A stretch of 64,000 bases of DNA. It comes from Lactuca virosa. Lineage: Eukaryota; Streptophyta; Magnoliopsida; Asterales; Asteraceae. Positions 1-11,055 of the stretch are shown piece by piece. The position numbers and the translations under genes are program-made. The stretch lies in the NCBI GenBank assembly GCA_928212115.1, contig CAKMRJ010005523.1, positions 96,461,360 to 96,525,359 of the forward strand, read 5' to 3'. Numbering within the stretch: position 1 is the first letter of the stretch; each line of letters starts with the position of its first letter. The notes under the pieces are model-generated. The model saw only the letters and a list, made by a program, of their open reading frames with translations. It was not told where the DNA came from and did not search any database.

Positions 1-490
1 TTTTGAACATCTAGAAGTAGATAGGAGAACTCTTTTCTTAGACATGAACTAAACATTTGACAGAAGTTTTATAGAGAGATTTTTGAGAACTTTGAGATGG
101 TCTTCATTAAAACATGTCCCTTCAATATATAGGAGTCTTGGAGTCTTGAACATCTTGAGACGGGAAACCGAAGGATTACCGGATCATCTTGAGAATTATT
201 GAATCAACTTGCATTTGTCAGAGTGTAGATGTGGCAGACAAAACTTTAAAGCTTTTGACAAATTGGCATCAATTTTGTCATTTTTTGATAATGGAATTCT
301 TTGGCGATAATGGAGCATCTTCTTTCATCTTTATAAAAGTTGTTTGTTTTCATGCAATAATTTAGCATCATCTCACTGCAGAAGACATGATAATATTTTT
401 GATAATTGATGTACTCACACAGTGTATATTGATAATAGTTGAACACACACAGTGTATAATTGATAATAGTTGAATAAATTTGATAACACA
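1..490 (-). repeat. Left (3') terminal repeat of the pararetrovirus-like element, truncated by window
   Basis: It matches 8397-8884 almost base for base, with small indels. On the minus strand it begins TGTGTTATC directly after a polypurine tract, as expected for the first base of a 3' LTR. The rest of the repeat, corresponding to 8014-8396, lies left of the window. Confidence 0.85.
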
Positions 491-494
491 CGTA

Positions 495-506
495 CTACCC
501 CCCTTT
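495..506 (-). promoter_or_regulatory. Polypurine tract of the pararetrovirus-like element
   Basis: The minus strand reads AAAGGGGGGTAG and ends four bases before the terminal repeat. This is the expected plus-strand DNA priming site for reverse transcription. Confidence 0.65.
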
Positions 507-590
507 GAATAACAAAAACATATAAAAGAATACCTTACATTGAAGGTATAACACCAAAATTAAAAACTTAATTAATCTGCAAATGGATCA

Positions 591-1652
591 TCAAAAGGAT
601 CTTGAGCATCTTGAAATTATTTTTGACAGATGTGGGAGAATGTTCTGAATTAGTTGGAGAATTGCGAATTTCTTGAAGTAATTGTTGTAGATCTTCAGGG
701 GAAGAGTTTGCAGCGGCACGAATTTTGCTAATAAGATTAGCATCTGGAGAAGATAGACTCTTGATAAGATTGCTTCAATTTCTGGCTTTTGATTATACAT
801 TGATTGATAATGATTGAAAACAGCTTGCTCGTTTGCTTGAGAAATTGTGACTTTATCCCACCATTTTAGACGAAATTGTCTATTGAGCCAAGGGGGATTG
901 AAGTCTGTTGCTTCTTGATAAGAGAATGTCCAGGACATAATCCATGGAACTTTAAATAACATGGTGAATTGTAACAAATATTCAAATTCTGGGATTTGTT
1001 GAATAAATAGCTCTTTGAATTTAGAAAAGCCTTTGAGAATTTCAGTGGGTAAACAACTAGGAACAAGTCCCATATAGCGATACCAATTGACAAACCATCT
1101 GGGATTTCACAGGTAAAATTTTTATCAAAGAAATGAACCATGAATGAGAATAGTTTCGAAGAAAAAATGCTTTAGTCCAAGCTTCTTGGTAATCATAATA
1201 TGAATATCTTGGATAAGCAGCATGGGAAAGGAATTGATAAAGGGGTTCGAAAGAAAGATTGGATGACCAATTTTCTGAGAAATGATTTTAAGAATTCGGG
1301 CTTTGCTAAAATCAATAGATCCTTCTTTATTATTAGAACGGTGATCAATCTGAACAGATCCAGATTCTTGTAGAATGGTTTGATATTCTCGAGATTTGTA
1401 AGAGTTTTCATGAAAGGTTTTTCCTCGGCCAAAGAGGTGTTCAGTAAGAACATGAAAACCTTGATTGAGCTTAAGAATTTGAGAATCTTCAAGTATTTGG
1501 ATTTTCAAGAGATTTGAATTGAGAACATAAGGGGCTTTATTTGTAGGTTTAGAAGTTGTTGAAAGTTGTGTTTCAGAAGGAATAGGTTTTGAAAAAGGGC
1601 TAATTGATTGAACTGGAGAAATGTTTGGATTGACTAATTTTGATTGAAGCAT
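591..1652 (-). pseudogene. ORFs of unknown function downstream of RNase H
   Basis: Two adjacent minus-strand reading frames (1652-1125, 175 codons, and 1073-591, 160 codons) follow the RNase H. The second has a tryptophan-rich stretch near PWIMSWTF and FRLKWWDK that looks like conserved protein rather than chance translation. I recognise no enzyme motif and no integrase HHCC or DDE pattern. Florendoviruses are known to carry a second ORF of unknown function after the RT, which fits this place, but I cannot confirm homology. The frame change at about 1100 suggests either a break in one protein or two genes. Confidence 0.5.
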
Positions 1653-1756
1653 ATTTGAATAAAGTTGAGAATTTTTGCAATTGGAGTTAATGGAGAAAAA
1701 CGATTCTGACTTGAGAAAGGAACAAGCTTTTGATTAATGGTTTCTTGTCTTCAATC

Positions 1757-2372
1757 TTAGAGGAAGACGATGAACTCATTTTCCCTGCAAAAATTCACGA
1801 GAAGAAAATCTGGTAATGAATTGCTTTCTCCTTTTATAAATTCAATATCAAAATCAAAATTGCCCAACAATGCTTGCCATCTAGCAAAGATTTGTTTAGA
1901 AATTATATTTTTAACATCTTTTCTAAAATTGATTTTGCAGATTGACAATCAATTCTTAATAAAAAAGTTTTCATAAATAAATCATCTTCAAATTTAGTAA
2001 TACATAAAACAATACTTAAAATCTCCTTTTTAACAGTTGAATAATTCTTTTGAGTATTATTCCAAGCACCTGAATAAAAACGAACCAATTGTTCTTCAGA
2101 AGAATTTGATAATTTTTGTTTTAAATACCTCCAAATCCAATATCACTAGCATCAGTTTCGACTATGATATTAGCATAAGGATGTGGTAAATTTAAACAAG
2201 GTAAAGAAGGAATTTTTGTTTTATAAGTTTAACAATATTAGTATGTTCTTGAGTCCAAGGTTGTGGATTATTTTTTAATCTATTATAAGAGGTTTGCAAA
2301 GAGTTCCTAAATCTTTGAAAAATCATGAATATAATTTAGACATCCTAGAAATCGTTTGAAGTTGTTTTTTAT
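1757..2372 (-). pseudogene. RNase H domain of the pararetrovirus-like polyprotein
   Basis: Two frames (2088-1903 and 1948-1757) contain the caulimovirid-type RNase H end: a YSTVKKEILSIV-like helix, a DCQSAKSIL segment, and a terminal FARWQALLGNFDFDIEFIKG-like stretch ending near LPDFL. This domain degrades the RNA of the RNA-DNA hybrid during reverse transcription. The connection to the RT (about 2100-2370) is scrambled by stops. It is inactive as it stands. Confidence 0.75.
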
Positions 2373-3325
2373 CTATAATTTCGTCAGGAAATTTATTAGA
2401 AAATCTAAACTTCTTATAATAGGTTTAATAGTATTATTAACAATGTTATGTCCTAAAAATCTAATTTCATTTTGAAATAAATGCATTTTCTTAGCTGAAA
2501 CAGCTAAGCCATTTTTATAAATTAAATCATAAAACTGATTTAAATGTTTGAAATGTTGATCAATAGATTTTGAAAAAATAAGAACATCATCAATATAAAC
2601 AATTGAAAAACTGTTTATAGGAATGATAATATCATTCATAATGTTTTGAAATTCAGAAGGAGCATTTTTTAAACCAAAGGGCATAACGTTCCACTCATAA
2701 TGTCCAAAAGGAACATTAAAACCTGTTTTGTATTTATCTTCTTCATGAATTTGAATTTGCCAAAAACCAGATTTCATATCAAATTTGAAAATATTTTTGA
2801 ATCATAAAGTTTTTTCAATAAATCTCTTTTATTAGGAATAGGATATCTAATCCAATCTAAAACTTTATTTAAAGGTTTATAATTGATAACTAATCTTGGT
2901 GATCCTCTTTCTAATTCAGCAGCATTCATAACATAGAAAGCTGAACAAGACCAAGGAGATTTAGAAGGTCTAATTAATTTTTTGTCTAATAAATCTTGAA
3001 TTTCTTTTTTACAATGGGCTTCTAATTCATTATTCATATGAATAGCTCTTGATTTTGAAGGAATATCCTTTTCATTGAAAGTTTTAATATAAGGTAATTT
3101 GACAATATGTTGTTTTCTGTTCCAAAAGGCGTTTGGAATATTTGAGCAAACATTATTTTCAAACTTTTGTTTTAAAGCTATAATTTTGTCTTGAATATAC
3201 TTATCTTGTAATTGATTATGTATACGAAAATCATTAATTTCATTGATAAGGTAATTTGCTTGTTTTGTTTTATAATTAAGAATATTAATAGTTGAATAAG
3301 ACGGAGGTTCACAAAATTTAAACAT
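2373..3325 (-). pseudogene. Reverse transcriptase of the pararetrovirus-like element
   Basis: The fingers and palm lie in two frames. Frame 3325-2774 carries LVINYKPLNKVLDWIRYPIP. Frame 2777-2373 carries MPFGLKNAPSEFQ and the catalytic YIDDVLIFS motif (about 2575-2600). The enzyme copies pregenomic RNA into DNA in the cytoplasm. The change of frame at about 2775, between the LVINY and QIQIHEED segments, is a frameshift break. The protease lies just upstream, matching a caulimovirid PR-RT-RH polyprotein. Confidence 0.88.
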
Positions 3326-3344
3326 AATTTCTTTTCCAAAAACT

Positions 3345-3635
3345 TTAGTAATAATATTCCATCATCTTGAACCATAAAAGGATATAATTTAGTAATAAAA
3401 GGTGTGTTCCTAAAATTAAAGGAGAAGTAAGATTTTTTACTAAAATTAAATGAGTTTTAAACAATAATCTTGATTGTTGCAAATATGAACATCGGAAATT
3501 TATAATTTTTTTTAAACTGGTTCCTTCAGCTCCAGTAAGCCTAGAAGAAGTTTTTTCATAAAATTGAGTGGGAAATAAACCTTCTTGTATACAGTTCATA
3601 TCAGCACCACTATCAATTAGAGCAGTAATATCCAT
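3345..3635 (-). pseudogene. Aspartic protease of the pararetrovirus-like element
   Basis: The 96-codon frame begins MDITALIDSGAD, with the retropepsin catalytic DSGA triad region, and later has a LILGTHLLL segment equivalent to the conserved hydrophobic-Gly loop. It would process the polyprotein. It lies directly upstream of the RT, but in a different frame, so it is disrupted at its C-terminus. Confidence 0.75.
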
Positions 3636-3732
3636 TTTAAAATTATTTTTTACTAGAGTTATTTGAGTATTCCATTTTTGAGAAATTTGATCATTTATAA
3701 TTCTTTCGATAACCTTTTCATCTTTATTATCA

Positions 3733-4166
3733 TTATTTGTGAATTAATAATATTTTTCCCTTTTCAAGAGTTATAATTTTGCCTTTAATTTCTTTTATGT
3801 CTTGTTTAACTAATTTTAATTCTTCTTGAAGTTCTTGTATGGAAATGGGTTTTGTTTCAGAAAATCTTTCATATATGTCTTTTAAATTAAAAATTTTTGT
3901 ATTATTTGAAATAGAATTTTCATTCTTATTAAGCATTTGTTTTATCAACGTTCTTGGATATTTTTATCTTTAATTGAATCCAAATTTTTTAAAAGATCTT
4001 TGTCATTGTTTGTAAGGACATTAATTGAATAATTACAATTACATTTTCCAACACATTTGCATGTATCAGAATCTTCCGAACTTGAAGTATTTTGTTCTAA
4101 GATGTTTAAATCATTTTCTTGAAAATCGGTAAAACTAGAATCAGAATCGGAATCAGAATTTAACAT
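3733..4166 (-). pseudogene. Acidic/cysteine-rich and coiled-coil linker after the capsid
   Basis: Frame 4166-3945 is Asp/Ser-rich followed by a CKCVGKCNC cluster. Frame 3948-3733 is a predicted coiled coil (IQELQEELKLVKQDIKEIK). Comparable linkers separate capsid and protease in several caulimovirid polyproteins. The two frames overlap by 4 bp at ATGA, which may be a real stop-start junction or the scar of a frameshift. Confidence 0.5.
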
Positions 4167-4202
4167 AATTTTCTAATTGTTCTTTTAATTCTTCTGAAAT
4201 AT

Positions 4203-5138
4203 TTAATTCATTAATTTTGTTTTTGCATAACAATTATTAGCATTATGACCATTACGACCACATTTATGGCAAATAATAATGTCTTTTGATTTTCTTTTAG
4301 AATTTTTATTAGATCGTTTATAAGGGTTTTTTGATGTTAAAAAATTTATTTTTCTTATAATTCTTATATTTTTCTGATTTTTATTATTTCTTTTTCTTGA
4401 AATATTTGAAGATTTTTTATTATATTTTTTGGTTTTTGAAGTAGACGGACCTGTTAATGGTTGATAACCATATTGTTGACAAAAATTTCCTAATTCATTC
4501 TTACTATTAATTCTATCTTTTTTAAGTTTTTCTTTAAATCTAAGGTCAGCACAAATAGCTAATCCTTCTTTATTAATATAATTAATTAAGTCTCCATAAG
4601 TTAAGTTTTGATAAGGAATTGTATTATTAAAATTTTCTCTTAATTTTTGTCTAATTCTTTCGGCAAAAAGTTTTGGAAGTCCAGCAATAAAACGTTCTTT
4701 CCAATAAGATTCTTTACAATCTGGTCTTGAAAAAACTTTAACGAGATAATTATCTTTGTACCATCTGAAATCAGTTAATTTTCTACAATGTAAGTTCATT
4801 AGAATTTCAGAAGTTCTTTCTTGAAAAGTAGTAGGATCTCCTACAAAGTTTTTGATTATAGCAAAAATTAAAGTATTAACCATATCATCCTCTTGAGTTT
4901 GAATTGGTAAATTATTTTCTTGTTTTATAACGGTTTTCTTGGCATTCATAATAAAATTCTTTTCTTCTGGTGTAATATAGAAATCCCACCAACCTTTAAG
5001 AGTACCAGTAAACCCAGAAATAATAATATTAACAATTTGAAGTTGAGTATTATTGTGAGACTTGTAAGCATTAGCTGCCATGGTCATTTCTTGAACAATA
5101 TTAAGAATTTGATGTTCAGAGTTACCATCGATATCCAT
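4203..5138 (-). pseudogene. Capsid (coat) protein region with CCHC zinc knuckle
   Basis: A 311-codon frame contains a capsid-like core (GTLKGWWDFYI, then SYWKERFIAGLPKLFAERIR), a long Lys/Arg/Asn-rich stretch, and a terminal CHKCGRNGHNANNC knuckle (C-X2-C-X4-H-X4-C). This matches caulimovirid capsid proteins, which bind nucleic acid through the knuckle. It resembles gypsy Gag less well because of the GWW..Y core and its place after a movement protein. The N-terminal part continues in broken frames to about 6108. Confidence 0.75.
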
Positions 5139-6108
5139 TCGTAAACAGAAGTACCATCGTAAGCTGAACGATCATATTGAAAAGCTCTTTCTTCAATTTG
5201 AATATCAGGAAGAGAAGGTCTATTCCAATAATTTTAATAGTTGGTTTTGGATTATTACCAAAATAATTAATCTTATTTAATCTTGAAAAATCATTTGTAA
5301 GCTGATTTATATCATCATTGTCATTATGAATTGTTGAGTAAGATTGTCTAAATTTAATTCACTTTCATTATTACTTTCATCAGATTCGTCAAAAGAGTCA
5401 TTATTTGTTCTTAACATATTATAGATACATTTTTTGAAATACGAAAATTAGTAAGTCTTTTTTCTAATTCATCAATTAAATCTTTATTTCCAAGATTAAA
5501 ATTTCCATTTATTTGATGAGGAATAAAGCTGACATTACTAGAACTTGCTATATTATTATAAAAATTTTTTGTTTTAATTTTATTTTCTTTTGATAATTGT
5601 AAATTTATAGTATTTTCTTCAATCCTATTTAGTTGATCTGAAATAGTTAAAAGAGTTTCATTTGAGTAATTATTTTGATAAATAATGTTTTGAAAACATT
5701 TTTCATTTGTTATCTGACTCGGAACTTTAACTAAAGGAGTTGCAATAAAATTATTATCAATAATGATTTCCTTTTTTGGCGGATACTCAGAAATAATTCT
5801 TGATTAGTAATAACATCCTTGTATGTTTTTGAAGAAACAGGAAAAATAGTTTGCATTTTAAAAGGATAATCTATATTATGTTTAGGAGCATAAATTAATT
5901 CGAACCATTGAAAAAACGGAGAGTGAATTTGATTTGATAAAACATAATCTTCCCAAAGTCCAAAATGTAAAAATCTTATATAATATGAAAAGTTTTTTCA
6001 TGCCAAATTCTTTTTATATTATTATAATCTTTATAATATTCTTCTTCTTTTAAATAATCAAAATTAACATATGATGGTATTTTAGAAATATCTATATTAA
6101 TATTCATT
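5139..6108 (-). pseudogene. Degenerate N-terminal capsid/linker polyprotein
   Basis: An ATG at about 6105 opens a frame starting MNINIDISKIPSYVNFDYL. It runs into a stop after about 43 codons and then continues in shifted frames. No catalytic motif is visible. Position and composition suggest the linker between movement protein and capsid domains. Confidence 0.45.
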
Positions 6109-6652
6109 TTAACAAGTTGATTGATTTAATCTAAAAGATATATTTTTAATAATACTAAGTTGAGCACTAATAACAATAGTTTTATTTTTAATCATTTTTG
6201 ATAAGCAATATATTATTTCCTTTTGAATATTATAATTATATGTGTCCTTTTCAGTATTAATTAATTTAATTTCTTCGTCTTTTTTAAGTTGTTTAATTCT
6301 ATTTATTTCTTTAGAAATGCTTGCAATAATTTTCCATCTGGTCTTTAATAAATTATTCCAAAATTTATTATTATTACTACAACTAATCTGTCTTTTAGAA
6401 CTCATTAACACGTATATTTAGATAAATTCTTAAATAATTATCAAGATGTATATTAAAGGTTTTTAATACTGCTTTTATGTTATTAATTTCTTGTTCTAAT
6501 TCCAATAGTTCTTTATCATTATTTATATTTTTTAATTCTAATATCTTTTCTTGCAAGAGTTTTTTTAAATATTTTTATTGAATTTCTTAATCTCTTAATA
6601 GCAGTAACTCTATTTCTATTTAAAGAATTGCAATTTATTTGAACTTTATTAG
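6109..6652 (-). pseudogene. Coiled-coil linker ORF between movement protein and capsid
   Basis: Frame 6411-6109 (100 codons) is rich in Ile, Lys, Asn and Glu with heptad-like spacing. The upstream 6646-6412 also reads as helix-forming sequence in broken frames. Nothing identifies a specific function. It sits where caulimovirids often keep a virion-associated or linker coiled coil. Confidence 0.4.
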
Positions 6653-7517
6653 TCATAATTGTTGTCTATAATTTTGAAGTTCATTAATAAAATCAGATTT
6701 AGTAGGACTTGGTAAACTTGTATCACTAGTTTGGTCTTCTTGATAAAGAGGTTTAGGAATAGGACTAGAATAGTCAACAGTTTTTAAATTTAAAGACTTT
6801 GATTTTGAAAGCGAAAATTTAGAAGTACCAATTTCAGGAATAGAACTAGTAGAAAATCTAGATGAAGAAAAATTTGTAGAAGAAAAGTTTATATCAACTG
6901 AGCCATCATTATGCTCAATTATATTTGAAATTTGTTTTGAAGAATCTAAAGATTTTGGTTCAATAACATTTTGTAAATTCCAATTACATGATTGAGTATT
7001 TCTGACCATTTAAGTCGTTTAGGCATATGAACTTTTGTATGATTAGTATTTGCTTCGTAAATAATTGTTTCATTTCTTGGATTTGACAAACGGGTCTTTG
7101 GTTCTAAGGTAGTTGTCATGGTTTATAACAAACACGATAAATAATTGCTAAAGGTTTAGAGTTATTTTTAAATTCTAAATTCTTTGTTTCAACAGTTAAA
7201 ACCAAAGTGTCTAAAATATTTTTGTCAAATAATCCTACGGAAAAATTCGGATGATAACAATTAAAATAAATTGGTCCATTTGCGATATTTGTTTCTGCCA
7301 TAGCTAAAATAGAATTTTGAAAATCTGTATGTCTTTTATCTCTTAATATTAAGAGAACAGGAGCATCAACACCAATTCTAAAAAGAGGTTTGATAGCAAT
7401 TTGAACAAGACCTAAATGAAGAAATTTATATTTTTGTCTATGTTCGAAAATAGATCTTGATGATAACAAATTTATATTTTGTTGGTTTTGACCAATGGAT
7501 AGGGTTTGTTCAGTCAT
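6653..7517 (-). pseudogene. 30K-superfamily movement protein, frameshifted
   Basis: Frame 7517-7116 (133 codons) begins MTEQTLSIGQNQQ and holds the movement-protein core: LHLGLVQIAIKPL, then LRDKRHTDF, then NGPIYFNCY. Its stop overlaps a new ATG (ATGA at about 7116-7119). The following frame carries RLKWSEI, and a further frameshift leads into 7009-6653, a Ser-rich tail. 30K proteins help virus genomes pass through plasmodesmata. LTR retrotransposons normally lack them, so this domain is the main reason to call the element pararetroviral. Confidence 0.8.
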
Positions 7518-7749
7518 TTTAATTGAGTAACTTTGAAAATAATCAAAAGTCCCTATTCTATAAATTGTGTTTATATTGTTTTAGGTATAGTCCAATCATT
7601 TAAATTTTGTTCTATATTATCAATAGTTTCTTCAATAGAGTTTATATGATTATCATCATAATCTTGTTCTTTATTCATAATATTTTTACCAGTCTCATAT
7701 TTTTTAGATAATATGCGTGAAAATCTACTCATATTTGATTAATTTTTAG

Positions 7750-8001
7750 TTTTAAAGATTTTATAAGAAAACTTACTTGTTTTATCTAGGATGAACAGAG
7801 AGGGCATCGGCCCAACGATGATTGTGGTCCGGCTCCGTGACTTACCATACTTGCACGTCTTACGCTAATAATCCAACCAATCACTGGTCTGGTCTCTGTA
7901 TCATTCTTAACAAAACTCATAATTTTCTTAATTCTTCAAACAAAAATTAATCAAATAACAAACAGAGTTATCATACATACTAGTCTCTGGTCTAAAACGT
8001 A
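7750..8001 (-). other. Leader between primer-binding site and movement protein
   Basis: About 250 bp of AT-rich sequence with only very short frames. Caulimovirid leaders are usually structured and rich in short ORFs. I see nothing here that can be called with confidence. Confidence 0.35.
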
Positions 8002-8013
8002 GCTCTGATACCA
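8002..8013 (-). promoter_or_regulatory. Primer-binding site, initiator tRNA-Met type
   Basis: The minus strand reads TGGTATCAGAGC, the standard complement to the 3' end of plant initiator tRNA-Met used by caulimovirids and many LTR elements. It lies directly inside the right terminal repeat. Confidence 0.85.
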
Positions 8014-8884
8014 TTAGCTAACTAGTAGTTTCAGATATTTTTTGATGATAAAAATCATACATATTTATAAAACTGTTTTCTATCTTTGCTTCTAAACTCA
8101 TGATTATGGATTAGAACTTGTAAAGCTTTTAATTGATTACAATAATAATGACGATTAGCTGTATCTTTGAATCAGACATAATATTTCAAGCATGAATTTG
8201 ATTATTATTAAATGCAAGTATTATTTAACAAAATTTCAAATCTTGTAGATTAATAGTTAGAATAACTCGAAAAGAGACTGTCATAGCGATAACAGAGTTA
8301 AGACAATAATTGAATAAAATTCTTTATATATTACCTTCTTTTTAAATTACAATCAGAGCATCCGTCTGGAGCAAGTATGATTTGAAAATCTAAAGATTTT
8401 GAACATCTAGAAGTAGATAGGAGAACTCTTTCTTAGACATGAACTAAACATTTGACGAAAGTTTTATAAGAGAGATTTTTAGAGAACTTTGAGATGGTCT
8501 TCATTAAACATGTCCCTTCAATATATAGGAGTCTTGGAGTCTTGAAACATCTTGAGAGGGGGAAACCGAAGGATTACCGGATCATCTTGAGAATTATTGA
8601 ATCAACTTGCATTGTCAGAGTGTAGATGTGGCAGACAAAACTTAAAGCTTTTGACAAATTGGCATCATATTTTGTCATTTTTTGATAATGGAAATCTTCT
8701 TTGGCGATAATGGAGCATCTTCTTTCATCTTTTAAAAGTTGTTTGTTTCATGCAATAATTTAGCATCATCTCACTGCAGAAGACATGATAATATTTTTGA
8801 TAATTGATGTACTCACACAGTGTATAATTGATAATAGTTGAACACACACAGTGTATAATTGATAATAGTTGAATAATTTGATAA
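8014..8884 (-). repeat. Right (5') terminal repeat of the pararetrovirus-like element
   Basis: The segment 8397-8884 duplicates 1-490. By its position next to the PBS the repeat should extend inward to 8014, about 870 bp. Its outer end lacks the terminal TGTG seen next to the PPT in the other copy, so a few bases were lost or altered at the junction with 8885. The repeat contains two near-identical ACACAGTGTATA units (about 8816-8860). Confidence 0.75.
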
Positions 8885-9244
8885 CTGGGTGGGGTGGGGG
8901 GTTCATGAATTTTCAAGTATAAATAGATTTGTTGTGTGTTTGGCTTAATTCCACATCTCATATATATATATATCTATTATAATATATATATATATAATAT
9001 ATATATATATATATCTAATTATATATAGATATATATATTGGGTGGAGTGGGGGTTCATGAATTTTCAAGTATAAATAGATTTGTTGTGTTTGGCTTAATT
9101 CCACATCTCATCTCACACTTCTTTCTATTAAGAATTCGCAACATTTGTAGTAAGTTTTGTTTTTTGTTTTAGTTGTTTTTATTGTAATATAAATACATTA
9201 TAATCTTTTGTTTTATGTAATTAAGATACACACAAAAACGAAAA
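8885..9244. repeat. 75-bp direct repeat around a (TA)n tract
   Basis: The stretches 8885-8960 and 9038-9112 are near-identical (GGTTCATGAATTTTCAAG, then TATAAATAG, then TTCCACATCTCA) and flank a 75-bp TATA microsatellite. Each copy holds a TATAAATA box followed by a short pyrimidine-rich stretch, so this may be a duplicated promoter or LTR fragment. There is no ORF of note. 9113-9244 is T-rich with no recognisable feature. Confidence 0.6.
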
Positions 9245-10150
9245 ATGTTGGTAATTACCGAGATAAGCCTAAATGCATGGAAAGGAGAAAAATTCACTGC
9301 TTGGAAGGACAAGTCCAAATGGTGTGCATATCATGAGGACTTTGGTCACGTCACGGAGGATTGCATAACTCTCAGAAAGGAAATCAGCTACCCCCTGGGC
9401 AAAGGATACCTCAAAGAAATCATTGGGAGAAGAAGGGAGAAGAAAGGAAAAAAATCTAAAGAAAAAGACCAGGATCCTCAGAAGACCCTCGAAAGACCAG
9501 GATCCCCCTGGGCTGACGCCAAAGTGATCAATATGATCTCTGGAAGATCTAACACTTGTGGTACCTCCTATTCTGTGGCAAAAAGGCACGCCAAAGTATC
9601 CATAACGAAAAAGGAAAATGGACCACGGAAGAACACAACGATCACTAACCAAAAGGAGATCACCTTCAACGAAGCGGATAGACAAGACGTCCAGGATCCT
9701 CACCATGACGGACTAATGATTACTCTCTACATTGCCAACCACTTCGTCAGAAGGATCCTCGTAGATGGAGGATCCTCAGTTAACATCATACTCCTGGATT
9801 CATTAAAAATAATGAACATCCCGAAGTCTGAGATAGTTGCAAGATCCTCAGTACTAATTGGCTTCAATGGAGAAACTAAACACACCATCATCGAGATAAA
9901 GCTACCAATCTACATAGGGGGGTAATTTATACAACGTTTTTGTGTGATTGAAACATTATTTCTTCTAATGTTTTTCAATTAGGTAGATCGTGGATCCATG
10001 AAATGAAGGTCGTTCCATCGACGTATCATCAATGCGTAAAGAATCCCACCCCATGGGGGACAGTGAAGATCATAGGAGACCAACAAGAATCCAAGGAATG
10101 CTACAAAACTTCGATGAAGTCCTTAACAATACCACGACAAGCATAACAAT
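9245..10150 (+). pseudogene. Tat-type Gag C-terminus and aspartic protease
   Basis: The frame 9245-9925 holds a Tat-type knuckle (CAYHEDFGHVTEDC), a basic linker and a protease motif reading ILVDGGSSVNII, where Tat elements normally have VDTGSS. The active-site Thr is therefore Gly. After 9925 the protease continues in other frames up to WIHEMKVVPSTYHQC (about 9990-10040). The ATG at 9245 is only the first Met in this frame and not the natural Gag start; the N-terminus is missing. Confidence 0.75.
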
Positions 10151-10170
10151 TAAGGCAAGGGGAACGAGGC

Positions 10171-11055
10171 GTGCTGGAAGCAAGAGAGCATGACATAAAA
10201 GAAGTGCCCCTGAACCTTAAGGGTCCTGAAGCCAAAGTTCTCATAGGATCCTCAATGCCTGAACAAGTCGAACAAGATCTCATAAAGTTCCTTAAGGCCA
10301 TAAGCAAAACATTTGCATGGATACATGAGGACATGACAGGTATTGACAAAAACATAATAACCCATAAACTTAACATTGACCCATCTTTCAGGCCAATACA
10401 CCACAGAGAAGGAATTTGCACCCGAAAGAAACCAAGCTATACAAGAAGAAGTAGAAAAACTTCTCAAAACTGGCATGATCAAGGAGGTGAAGTTCCCAAT
10501 ATGTCTAGCTAATGTGGTCGTGGTACAAAAGAAGAACGGTAAATGGAGAGTGTGTGTGGACTATACGAATCTTAACAAGGCATGTCCCAATGATCCTTTC
10601 CCTTTACCACACATCGACTCCATGACAGACGCAACAACGGGTCACGAATTACTGACGTTCATGGACGCATCAGCAGGATTCCGACAGATCCAAATGGAAC
10701 CCTCTGACCAAGAGGACACATCGTTCATAACCCCAACAGGTATATATTGTTACACTGCCATGCCATTTGGTCTTACAAATGCAGGAGCAACATACCAAAG
10801 GATGGTGAATAAGATGTTCAAGGAGAAACTGGTGGCACAATGGAGGTCTACATCGATGACATGGTAGTCAAACCCAAAAAAGTTGAGGATCACCTCAAGG
10901 ATCTCGAGGAAGCCTTTGACATCCTAGACCAATATAACATGAAGCTGAATCCCTCAAGTGCCACTTTGGGATGAGATCGGGTAAGTTACTAGGATACATG
11001 GTTACCAAAAGAGGAATCGAAGCAAGCCCGGAACAAATCAAGGTCATCCTTGATC
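10171..11055 (+). pseudogene. Tat-type reverse transcriptase, first part
   Basis: Frames 10171-10512 and 10376-10867 carry VVVQKKNGKWRVCVDYTNLN, ACPNDPFPLPHID, FMDASAGFRQI and MPFGLTNAGATYQ. A YIDDMVVK catalytic motif follows at about 10850-10870 in a shifted frame. The coding trace continues to about 11050 (GIEASPEQIKVILDL), where the nested chromovirus begins. Several frameshifts make it inactive. Confidence 0.85.

Larger units (their letters stand above)
1..8884 (-). mobile_element. Endogenous pararetrovirus-like element with long terminal repeats
   Basis: Read on the minus strand, the order is terminal repeat, initiator-Met primer-binding site, movement protein, coiled-coil linker, capsid with zinc knuckle, aspartic protease, RT, RNase H, two unknown ORFs, polypurine tract, terminal repeat. 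Movement protein plus capsid and no recognisable integrase point to the Caulimoviridae (florendovirus- or petuvirus-like is my guess). The terminal repeats next to a PBS and a PPT look instead like an LTR retrotransposon. All genes are broken by stops and frameshifts, so this is a dead copy. The left repeat is cut by the window edge. Confidence 0.8.

Noticed and set aside
8002..8013. tRNA gene
   Set aside because: Only the short primer complement is present; no cloverleaf was found here or at the other primer sites.
1..8884. Simple tandem array of viral genomes
   Set aside because: The right repeat ends in unrelated DNA at 8885 and the left copy adjoins a polypurine tract, which fits terminal repeats better, although the left edge is outside the window.
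9925..9978. Possible small intron in the Tat protease (GTAATTT ... TTCAATTAG)
   Set aside because: The stretch still resembles protease coding (NLYNVFV-like) in broken frames, so ordinary decay explains it.
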